Of a DNA stretch of 6,757 nt, positions 1 to 5,242 are shown piece by piece. Below the pieces are notes generated by a model. The model ran no database searches and was not told where the DNA came from. It saw nothing but the letters and a program-made list of their open reading frames with translations. Source of the stretch: CAVPKN01 sp964588495 (GTDB lineage: Bacteria > Chlamydiota > Chlamydiia > Chlamydiales > JAAKFR01); NCBI GenBank assembly GCA_964588495.1, contig CAZPPS010000056.1, forward strand, positions 1 to 6,757, read 5' to 3'. Position 1 is the stretch's first letter, and every line of letters starts with the position of its first letter. The position numbers and the translations under genes were made by a program.

Positions 1-1097
1 CAGCAACCGACCACCAAGTCATCTGGGATCAATTTACACATAGCTTCCAGCCCCTTTATTTCCATATTGGCTCTATCCTTCTAGGCTCTTTTGTGATCTA
101 CAAAGGGGTGACTCGAGGGATTGAACGGAGTAACAAAATTTTGATGCCTGCCCTTTTTGCCATCATTATCATTATTTGCATAAGAGCAGTCACCCTACCA
201 GGGGCTTGGCAAGGGATCTCTTTTTTATTCACTCCCCACTTTAAGGATCTTCTTAACTACAAGATATGGCTCGAAGCCCTCACTCAAAACGCCTGGGATA
301 CTGGAGCTGGCTGGGGACTTCTTTTGGTGTATGCGGGCTACACTCAGAAAAAAGAGAGTGTGACTGTCAACGGAACGCTCACAGCTCTTGGAAATAATAC
401 GATTTCGCTGATCATGGGAATTATTATTTTTTCCACAGCTTTTGCTATCCAAAATCAGGCTGGCATCGATCAGCTCATTATTGGCGAAGGGAGCACAAAT
501 ACGGGACTGACCTTTATTTATCTTCCAAAGCTTTTCCAGTCTCTTCCTGGAGGCCCGATCATTCACGCCACTTTTGCTTCAATTTTCTTTTTAGGCTTTG
601 TTTTTGCAGCCATTAGCTCCATGATCTCGATGCTCCAGCTGACGAGTCAAGTCTTTAACGAGCTCGGAATTAAAAAAAATACTGCGATTTTAGTCACAGC
701 ACTACTCGCGCTTCTTCTCGGTATCCCTTCTGCCTTAAGCATGGCATTTTTTGAAAACCAGGACTGGGTCTGGGGCATTGGCCTCATAGTCAACGGCCTT
801 TTCATCGCATTTGGCGTTATGCGATTTGGCCTCAATCGCTTCCGCAACGAAGCGGTCAATACAGCTCCCCATGACTTTAAACTTGGAAAGTTTTACAATT
901 ATGTCATAGGCCTATTGATCCCTGCTCAAGGACTTATTTTAATCGGCTGGTTTTTCTACCAAGGGATGCAGAGCAAAGATTGGTGGAACCCGTTTGGAAT
1001 TTATAGTGTCGGCACCATCATTTTTCAATGGGGCATCGGAATTATTACTTTCATTTGCCTCAACAAGTGGCTGGTGAAGAAAACCTTAAAGGTATAA
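1..1097 (+). CDS. Sodium-dependent amino acid transporter, NSS/SNF family (5' partial)
   Basis: The frame is open from the first full codon at base 3, so the start lies outside the window; the GTG at 93 is internal (a Val inside a helix). The 364 visible residues look like the C-terminal three quarters of a neurotransmitter:sodium symporter of about 450-500 residues, which imports amino acids with Na+. Near the N-terminal end is the family signature GVTRGIERSNKILMP, then a helix ending in RAVTLPGAWQG (the TM5 to extracellular loop region). Next comes NAWDTGAGWG at about residues 96-105, which aligns with the unwound, substrate-binding part of TM6, and then FAAISSMISM, which aligns with the TM8 segment carrying the Na2-site Ser of LeuT. 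Several further hydrophobic helices follow, up to a basic tail (KKTLKV). The Asp in AWDTG replaces the LeuT Na1-site Thr by my alignment, a variant I associate with YocR/MetP-like members. The substrate cannot be read from the sequence. Confidence 0.93.
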   Translation, partial: ATDHQVIWDQFTHSFQPLYFHIGSILLGSFVIYKGVTRGIERSNKILMPALFAIIIIICIRAVTLPGAWQGISFLFTPHFKDLLNYKIWLEALTQNAWDTGAGWGLLLVYAGYTQKKESVTVNGTLTALGNNTISLIMGIIIFSTAFAIQNQAGIDQLIIGEGSTNTGLTFIYLPKLFQSLPGGPIIHATFASIFFLGFVFAAISSMISMLQLTSQVFNELGIKKNTAILVTALLALLLGIPSALSMAFFENQDWVWGIGLIVNGLFIAFGVMRFGLNRFRNEAVNTAPHDFKLGKFYNYVIGLLIPAQGLILIGWFFYQGMQSKDWWNPFGIYSVGTIIFQWGIGIITFICLNKWLVKKTLKV

Positions 1098-1098
1098 C

Positions 1099-1194
1099 AT
1101 GGTCACGATTACCACAATGGTGGGCGTTTTAGGAAGTGTCGTTGGGGGTCTTATCTATATGATTTACCTTGCCGCCCGCCGTAAACCCGAATAA
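1099..1194 (+). CDS. 31-residue one-helix peptide, probable MetS-like transporter small subunit
   Basis: A short frame starts one base after the transporter stop (TAA at 1095-1097) and encodes a 31-residue peptide beginning MVTITTMVGVLG and ending AARRKPE. It has one hydrophobic helix (about residues 4-25, rich in Val, Gly, Ile and Leu) and a basic C-terminus, consistent with a single-pass protein with the tail in the cytoplasm. AAAGG at 1088-1092, six bases before the ATG, is a credible ribosome binding site, and the near-contact with the upstream stop suggests translational coupling. Some NSS transporters (the MetP/MetS type) are followed by just such a peptide of about 30 residues, needed for transport activity. 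The assignment rests on position, size and topology; I cannot confirm homology. It could instead be a chance frame, but the spacing, ribosome site and helix together argue against that. Confidence 0.68.
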   Translation: MVTITTMVGVLGSVVGGLIYMIYLAARRKPE

Positions 1195-1198
1195 ACCC

Positions 1199-1350
1199 AA
1201 ATTCGTGAACGCGCCCGCGCCCGATCAAAAATTCAACACAAAGACACGAAGATACAAAGACACAAAGAGAAATAATAATTATTCCCTCTCTTTGTGCCTT
1301 CGTGTCTTTGTGTTGAAATCGGGCTCGGGCACGGGCTCGTTCGCGAATTT
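1199..1350. repeat. Nested inverted repeat 1 (hexamer outer module, octamer inner module)
   Basis: This imperfect palindrome fills the gap between the convergent transporter unit and the aminopeptidase. Its outer arms start at AAATTCG (1199-1205) and end at CGAATTT (1344-1350). The outer module holds GC-rich hexamers: two GCGCCC units on the left (1211-1222), and three on the right (1321-1338) reading GAGCCC, GTGCCC, GAGCCC on the minus strand. The left arm also carries a six-base CAAAAA insert (1226-1231) missing from the right. The centre is an AT-rich loop around 1269-1288. As RNA it would form a long hairpin from either strand and might serve both converging transcripts as a terminator or 3'-end stabiliser, though there is no T-run typical of an intrinsic terminator. 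Confidence 0.9.
1237..1312. repeat. Inverted octamer arrays (CACAAAGA units) inside inverted repeat 1
   Basis: The inner arms of repeat 1 are tandem octamers. The left arm (1237-1268) has four units: CACAAAGA, CACGAAGA, TACAAAGA, CACAAAGA. The right arm (1289-1312), read on the minus strand, has three: CACAAAGA, CACGAAGG, CACAAAGA. The TACAAAGA unit therefore has no partner in the right arm. From memory, similar CACAAAGACACGAAG strings recur in intergenic DNA of several unrelated bacterial groups; I could not check this. Confidence 0.85.
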
Positions 1351-1360
1351 TATGGCAGGA

Positions 1361-2503
1361 TCATTTCTTGGCTTTGGGCCAACCTTCGAAGACGAACTTG
1401 CCATCCTTCGAGATGATTTCCCCGTCGACGGAGATGGTTCCTCCCTCACGCAGATCGCAGATCATGTCCCAGTGAAGGGCTGACTGGTTGGTGTTGCCCG
1501 TTTCTGGATAGCCCATCCCGAGCGCTGCGTGGAAAGTGCCCCCGATTTTCTCGTCGAACAGGATATTTTGAGTGAAAGTTTTGATTTTGTAGTTGGTGCC
1601 GATCGCAATTTCACCCAGTTTGGAGGCTCCCTCGTCTTGGTTGATCATCGCTTTTAGAAAAGCCTCGTTTTTGGAAGCTTTGGCTTCCACCACTTTCCCC
1701 TTTTCGAAGGTCAATTTGACATTTTCGACGACTTTATTTTGCCAGATTGCCGGGAATGTGTAGTGGACAACTCCGTTGACTCCCCCATCTTTTGCGTTGA
1801 GGTTGGGGCCGGTAAACACTTCTCCGTCTGGGTAGTTGCGCTTGCCGCACGAGTTGCGCCACGTCATGTTCTCAATATTGACCAAAAGATCGGTTCCAAA
1901 AGGAGTTTTAAAGTGGAGCTCTTTTTTGCCGGCCATGTAGTCGATGATTTTTTGCTGCTCGATTTCTGTTTGCTGCATGTAGGCAACCGGATTTTCTTCA
2001 TCGAGATGGGCAGCTGAAAAGACAAAGTCCTCATACTCGTGAATGCCCATGTTCCCTTCCTGAGCGCCTGCAGGAGTGGGGCAAAGGGTCACCACCCAGT
2101 CGAGAACCCCTTCTGCGGATCTACTGAAGACTTTTGATAAAATAGGCTTATAAGCTTTGCTGCTCAAGGTTTGTTTTTGGGCGTCCACGTGAGATAGCCC
2201 TCGCGTATTTGTGGGGCCAATGACACGGATCCTTTTGTCACAAATCGAGGCCTCATGCAATGTAAAAGGACACGTATGCTCGAGTTGCTTGTCGGAGGCG
2301 TTTTTGAAAAAGATTTCATCCCAGCCAGCCGGAATCAAATTTGTTTTCACATGGCCGCCCGATTTAATAATCTCTTCATAGAGGGCCTCCATTAGGGGCA
2401 AACCCCCAATTTCGCCGCTCATCCAGACAAGGTCTCCACTCTTAACATTGAGTGAATAATGCACAATCACCTGTGCCATTTTTTTTAAAAGGTCATCTCT
2501 CAT
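1361..2503 (-). CDS. M29-family metallo-aminopeptidase (AmpS/AmpT/PepS type)
   Basis: This 380-residue protein has the length and motif order of M29 leucyl/general aminopeptidases, which remove N-terminal amino acids from peptides in the cytoplasm using a two-metal centre. The predicted ligands and catalytic residues are all present by comparison with AmpS: Glu228 (in YPDGEVFTGP), Glu298 (KLGEIAIGTN), His325 (GGTFHAALGMGYPETG) with Tyr332, and His344 and Asp346 (SALHWDMICDLREGG). The N-terminal half (residues 1-190) is the usual domain with LNVKSGDLVWM near the start. No signal peptide is seen. The ATG at 2501-2503 gives the normal family start; no strong ribosome binding site lies upstream. 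It is transcribed alone, converging on the transporter unit and diverging from the TM2 gene. A likely role is peptide recycling or use of host-derived peptides. The exact specificity is unknown. Confidence 0.92.
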   Translation of the reverse strand: MRDDLLKKMAQVIVHYSLNVKSGDLVWMSGEIGGLPLMEALYEEIIKSGGHVKTNLIPAGWDEIFFKNASDKQLEHTCPFTLHEASICDKRIRVIGPTNTRGLSHVDAQKQTLSSKAYKPILSKVFSRSAEGVLDWVVTLCPTPAGAQEGNMGIHEYEDFVFSAAHLDEENPVAYMQQTEIEQQKIIDYMAGKKELHFKTPFGTDLLVNIENMTWRNSCGKRNYPDGEVFTGPNLNAKDGGVNGVVHYTFPAIWQNKVVENVKLTFEKGKVVEAKASKNEAFLKAMINQDEGASKLGEIAIGTNYKIKTFTQNILFDEKIGGTFHAALGMGYPETGNTNQSALHWDMICDLREGGTISVDGEIISKDGKFVFEGWPKAKK

Positions 2504-2587
2504 ATTTTGAAGAATACTGAAAGGAAGATAAAGGATGAAGAAAAAAAAATCTGATTCTGCTAAGATACGAATGTAGATTCATGTATT

Positions 2588-2592
2588 GGAGG
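2588..2592 (+). promoter_or_regulatory. Ribosome binding site GGAGG for the TM2 gene
   Basis: GGAGG lies five bases before the ATG at 2598. It fixes that ATG as the start rather than the in-frame TTG at 2586, which overlaps the site. The 94-base gap to the divergent aminopeptidase also contains TAAGAT at 2561-2566, a possible -10 element, but no convincing -35 box at the right distance. Confidence 0.75.
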
Positions 2593-2597
2593 ATCCT

Positions 2598-2810
2598 ATG
2601 AGCGAACCACGTAATGTAAACTGGGTGCTTGCCTTATTGATGTCTATATTTTTCGGATCATTTGGTGTTGACCGTTTTATTTTAGGACATGTTTGGCTTG
2701 GCATTTTAAAATTGATCACTTTAGGTGGCCTTGGAGTCTGGTGGCTTGTCGACGTTATTTTGATCGCCAGCAAATACCATTTCAGAAACATCAACTGGGT
2801 TGGGCCATAA
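2598..2810 (+). CDS. TM2-domain membrane protein
   Basis: This 70-residue protein is essentially a bare TM2 domain: helix 1 (about residues 8-22), the conserved turn FFGSFGVDRFILGH with the Asp-Arg-Phe motif at 25-27, and helix 2 in LKLITLGGLGVWWLVDVILI (residues 37-56). TM2 proteins are widespread small inner-membrane proteins of largely unknown function, often encoded as single domains in bacteria. The start is set by a good ribosome site (GGAGG, five bases upstream). Only four bases separate its stop from the next gene, so the two are probably cotranscribed and may work together in a membrane. No catalytic function can be assigned. Confidence 0.9.
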   Translation: MSEPRNVNWVLALLMSIFFGSFGVDRFILGHVWLGILKLITLGGLGVWWLVDVILIASKYHFRNINWVGP

Positions 2811-2814
2811 TTAA

Positions 2815-3165
2815 ATGACATCTTCGTCGTCTTCAGTTTCTTCGGATGAGTCGTTCAGCGACTATGAAATCAAAGACCATCCTTTGATTCGAGACAAAAA
2901 AATAGAAAAGAAGGATTGGATTAAAATCGGGGCAATCGTTGTTGCTGTGATTGGCGCTATTATCGCAGGCATTGCGGTTCTTTCGATCATGCAAATGTTG
3001 CCCACAGATCCCTTTGGAAGCCCTGTCGCAAAAGGTTTAACCCTTATTGCAGGGGCAACCATCTTAGCACCCGCCGCCCTTGTCCTCTTCCGTCGTTACT
3101 TTGTCAACCCCCCTAATGAGAACGAACTAGACAGTGAACTGGAATCAATTTTTTGTCGTTCATGA
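2815..3165 (+). CDS. Ser-rich two-helix membrane protein, Inc-like (unknown function)
   Basis: I do not recognise a family for this 116-residue protein. The N-terminus is very Ser-rich (MTSSSSSVSSDESFSD) and acidic, followed by a charged stretch (residues 18-36), a hydrophobic helix at about 37-60, a short turn with MLPTDPFGSP (61-70), a second helix at about 71-92 and an acidic tail. Two helices separated by a short loop with both ends presumably on the same side is the bilobed profile of chlamydial inclusion membrane (Inc) proteins, and a Ser-rich N-terminus is common in type III secretion signals. Both points are suggestive only; an ordinary inner-membrane protein fits too. It starts four bases after the TM2 gene, without a strong ribosome site of its own, so coupling to that gene is likely. 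A near-perfect palindrome follows downstream. Confidence 0.78.
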   Translation: MTSSSSSVSSDESFSDYEIKDHPLIRDKKIEKKDWIKIGAIVVAVIGAIIAGIAVLSIMQMLPTDPFGSPVAKGLTLIAGATILAPAALVLFRRYFVNPPNENELDSELESIFCRS

Positions 3166-3196
3166 TATTAATCCTCTGAAGGATTAGTACCCCTTA

Positions 3197-3320
3197 TTCC
3201 GAGCGTGACCGTGACCGTGTCCGAGACCGTGACCGACCCGTGTTCCGTGTTTCCGAGATTTTACGGGAACGGTACACGGGTCGGTCACGGTCTCGGACAC
3301 GGTCACGGTCACGCTCGGGA
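3197..3320. repeat. Near-perfect inverted repeat 2 (GTGNCC hexamer hairpin)
   Basis: Bases 3199-3248 pair with 3269-3318: 49 of 50 positions are complementary, with one T-T mismatch (3244/3273), around a 20-base loop. Each arm has five consecutive hexamers (left arm 3205-3234: GTGACC, GTGACC, GTGTCC, GAGACC, GTGACC) plus flanking related sequence. It lies between the convergent two-helix protein gene and the cation transporter gene, ending ten bases from the latter's stop. It should form an extremely stable hairpin in RNA of either strand, or a cruciform in DNA. A 3' processing or terminator role, or a mobile or homogenised repeat, are all possible. Confidence 0.95.
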
Positions 3321-3329
3321 AATACGAAC

Positions 3330-4262
3330 CTAACCTTCGTGGCCGAGAAGGCGCCGATGAATCTCATCATGCCCCTCAAGTGGCTCTAAGTGGGTCACAA
3401 GCTCTGTCGGTTTTTCAAAGCCACTTATAACTTCCTGTTCCACATGCGTTGCAAGCTCGTGCGCTGCAAACAGACTCACATCTTTTGGAAAGAGAAGGTG
3501 CACTTCAATCATTAAGCGATTGCCAGCGTTGCGGTGGCGCACTTTGTGGTAGCTGATCTGATATTTTTTCACGGCAGCGTTTAATAATTCCCGAACACGC
3601 ACATCTAAAGCCTTATCGGAACGGTCCATTAAGCCATGAAAGCAATTGTACAAAAGCTTCAATCCTGTCCACAGAATATTGCAAGCGATCAAGATCGCAA
3701 TGGCTGGATCAAAATAGATCCATCCTGTCAAACGGTAAAGGATCAACGCGAGCAAAACGCCCAAGCTGGTCATGCAATCGGTCAAAATGTGCTTCCCATC
3801 AGCTTCTAAAACCAGCGAATGAAACTTTTTGCCTTGTTTGATCAGATAAAATCCCAAACCTCCATTGAGAACAGTGGCAAGGAGGATAAAAAGCATTCCG
3901 GCATCGATATTTTCCAGCTCAAATCCGTAGATGATTTTGTGAATCGATTGATAGAGAATGAATACAGCTGCGATGATGATCAGGACCCCTTCAAAACCTG
4001 CAGAGAAAAACGTGATCCGGTCATGGCCATAAGTGTGGTCCCGATCTGCGGGCTTATGTGAAAGCCACATGCTATAAACTGCAAAACCGACTGCAAACAC
4101 ATGGACAACCGATTCCGCACTATCAGACAAAATAGCTGCCGATCCTGTGATAAAGTAGGCATAGCATTTGATGACAAGCATGAAGAGCCCCACGGCAAAA
4201 GAAAGTTGCATGGCTCTATTCATTTGTTTTTGTTCAACTTGTGTGTAGGTAATTTTTCCCAT
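3330..4262 (-). CDS. Cation diffusion facilitator (CDF) family metal transporter
   Basis: This 310-residue protein has the size and layout of CDF transporters, which export Zn2+, Fe2+, Mn2+ or similar ions by proton antiport across the inner membrane. Helices lie roughly at 17-38, 43-67, 83-105, 120-142, 163-180 and 184-206, followed by a cytoplasmic domain (about 215-300) with several His and Glu residues that could bind metal. The TM2 motif is AILSDSAESVVH with Asp47; the loop motif ADRDHTYGHDRITFFSAGFEG is diagnostic; the TM5 motif has His158 and Asp162 (HxxxD). The fourth ligand position, Asp49 in FieF, aligns with Ser51, next to Glu50; I recall a CDF subclade with Asp-x-x-Glu-Ser here. 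The metal specificity cannot be given. The gene stands alone; the ATG at 4260-4262 has no strong ribosome site, and Met14 is a possible alternative start. Confidence 0.94.
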   Translation of the reverse strand: MGKITYTQVEQKQMNRAMQLSFAVGLFMLVIKCYAYFITGSAAILSDSAESVVHVFAVGFAVYSMWLSHKPADRDHTYGHDRITFFSAGFEGVLIIIAAVFILYQSIHKIIYGFELENIDAGMLFILLATVLNGGLGFYLIKQGKKFHSLVLEADGKHILTDCMTSLGVLLALILYRLTGWIYFDPAIAILIACNILWTGLKLLYNCFHGLMDRSDKALDVRVRELLNAAVKKYQISYHKVRHRNAGNRLMIEVHLLFPKDVSLFAAHELATHVEQEVISGFEKPTELVTHLEPLEGHDEIHRRLLGHEG

Positions 4263-4388
4263 AAATATAAAAAATCTTTGAGTTGGTCTAAAATATGTAT
4301 TCTTAATATTATATTAACATTGATACCTATCATAAGGATACAAAAAAACAACCTTTAAACAAATAGACAAACCCTAGGAGGTTTACTT
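4263..4388. promoter_or_regulatory. AT-rich divergent promoter region with strong ribosome site at 4376-4381
   Basis: This 126-base AT-rich gap separates the divergent cation transporter and Inc-like genes and should hold both promoters. For the minus-strand gene, TATAAT reads on the minus strand at 4308-4313, with only a poor -35 match 17 bases upstream (4331-4336). For the plus-strand gene, TTGGTC (4283-4288) and TATTAT (4307-4312) are 18 bases apart; the two -10 candidates overlap, so the promoters could compete. AGGAGG (4376-4381) lies seven bases before the ATG at 4389 and is the strongest ribosome site in the window. The promoter calls are weak; the ribosome site is firm. Confidence 0.45.
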
Positions 4389-4985
4389 ATGTCATTTCTA
4401 ATTACACTATTCAAAGGCAGCCCAAACTCAGAGCTAAGTGAAGATCAAATAAAAGCTAACCTTAAGCAATCTGTTACCGATGCTTTTGGCAAAGAAAACG
4501 TTAAGGTCGAACAGCTTAACATTACAGACGTGGAAAATTTACGTGAATCTAAGTTGGGAGGATCAAATTTACTCAAATCTCGCATGGAAGAAATCGAGGT
4601 GCCAGGTAAGTGGGATTCTTGCATGAAAGTTGCAAAATGGGCAGCTATCGCTCTTGCAGTCACTGGCCTTTTTGTGGGCGTTGTGGGCTTGCTGGTTTAC
4701 CTTGGCCAATTGGAACTTGGCTGGACAGGAATCGGCGCGATGACACAAGAAGTTGGCCTCTACACTATGATGGCTGGCTTTAGCGTCACATTTGTCTCAA
4801 GCTTGCTCCTTGCAGTTAACAAAGCTTGCGCTCTCGCTGAAAGCAGAAGACAAGATGCAGAAAAAGCAGAGACAAAATTACTTGAAGAAGGCCATGAAAC
4901 AGAAGGAAAACCTGGCCGCTGCGCTATTTGGACAGATTGGTGCACAGGAATCTTCAAAAAACAAGATTACAAAATCGTAAGCTAA
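4389..4985 (+). CDS. Two-helix membrane protein with coiled C-terminal segment, Inc-like (unknown function)
   Basis: I recognise no named family for this 198-residue protein. Residues 1-80 are soluble and charged, with likely amphipathic helices (15-32, 46-69). Two hydrophobic helices follow at about 83-107 and 121-143, separated by a short loop (LELGWTGIGAMTQE), giving the bilobed profile typical of chlamydial inclusion membrane proteins. The next segment (147-168, ALAESRRQDAEKAETKLLEE) is strongly helical and charged, a candidate short coiled coil, and the tail contains two Cys and two Trp (CAIWTDWC). Unlike many Inc proteins, a long soluble region precedes the helices. AGGAGG seven bases upstream and a clean terminator 30 bases downstream make it a single-gene transcript, probably well expressed. 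A type III-secreted inclusion protein is plausible but unproven; an inner-membrane protein is the alternative. Confidence 0.85.
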   Translation: MSFLITLFKGSPNSELSEDQIKANLKQSVTDAFGKENVKVEQLNITDVENLRESKLGGSNLLKSRMEEIEVPGKWDSCMKVAKWAAIALAVTGLFVGVVGLLVYLGQLELGWTGIGAMTQEVGLYTMMAGFSVTFVSSLLLAVNKACALAESRRQDAEKAETKLLEEGHETEGKPGRCAIWTDWCTGIFKKQDYKIVS

Positions 4986-5014
4986 TCGGCTTTTTTTCAA
5001 AATCTGAAGTGTAT

Positions 5015-5044
5015 AAGGCATAGCTTAGGCTATGCCTTTTTTTT
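5015..5044 (+). terminator. Intrinsic terminator after the Inc-like gene
   Basis: A perfect 10-bp stem (AAGGCATAGC at 5015-5024 pairing with GCTATGCCTT at 5029-5038), a four-base loop (TTAG) and a run of eight T (5037-5044) form a textbook rho-independent terminator, 30 bases after the stop codon at 4983-4985. Confidence 0.93.
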
Positions 5045-5053
5045 ATTTCCAGA

Positions 5054-5168
5054 TTTCACCCCCTCCAGCCGTGCCCGTGCCTATGCCCGTGCCCGCCCCC
5101 CCCCTTCCCCCAGTCTGCGACAAATCGGGAAAGAAGGCGGGCACAGGCCCGGGCACGGCTGGGGGAAA
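5054..5168. repeat. Inverted repeat 3 (GTGCCC hexamer hairpin with unequal arms)
   Basis: The left arm has four hexamers (5071-5094: GTGCCC, GTGCCT, ATGCCC, GTGCCC). The right arm (5139-5156), read on the minus strand, has three (GTGCCC, GGGCCT, GTGCCC), with matching CCAGCC and GCC at the flanks. The arms therefore differ by one whole unit. The loop (about 5098-5135) starts with a C-run and contains CTTCCC and GGGAAAG, which could pair further. It lies just after a complete terminator and before a promoter-like element, so termination of the upstream gene does not need it. Confidence 0.88.
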
Positions 5169-5175
5169 AACATCC

Positions 5176-5204
5176 TTTTCTAAAATCGATGAACGCCCTA
5201 TAAT
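5176..5204 (+). promoter_or_regulatory. Candidate promoter of the NTT-like gene
   Basis: A perfect TATAAT (5199-5204) sits 38 bases before the ATG at 5243. The -35 position at 17-base spacing (5176-5181) reads TTTTCT, a poor match to TTGACA. Its placement after the terminator and palindrome supports a separate transcript for the downstream gene. Confidence 0.45.
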
Positions 5205-5242
5205 AATCCGTTTCGGAACAATTTGTAGGTTGGTATGCCAAG

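Noticed and set aside
225..859. Minus-strand frames opposite the amino acid transporter
   Set aside because: They are antisense to clearly conserved transporter sequence, with basic, low-complexity products and no ribosome site.
1237..1312. Octamer arrays considered as a CRISPR-like array
   Set aside because: The units are contiguous with no spacers, are far too short, and are inverted between the arms; no cas genes are near.
1169..1483. Plus-strand frame across repeat 1 and the aminopeptidase 3' end
   Set aside because: It starts inside the small-subunit gene, runs through the palindrome and is antisense to conserved aminopeptidase codons.
3169..3186. Small stem-loop TAATCCT/AGGATTA after the two-helix protein gene, considered as a terminator
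   Set aside because: Only seven base pairs, AT-rich, and no following T-run. The adjacent large palindrome is a stronger structure.
3194..3379. Minus-strand frame encoding an Arg-Ser and Arg-Asp dipeptide-repeat protein
   Set aside because: It is produced by the hexamer palindrome, since a six-base repeat gives dipeptide repeats in every open frame. It overlaps the 3' end of the cation transporter gene and has no independent support.
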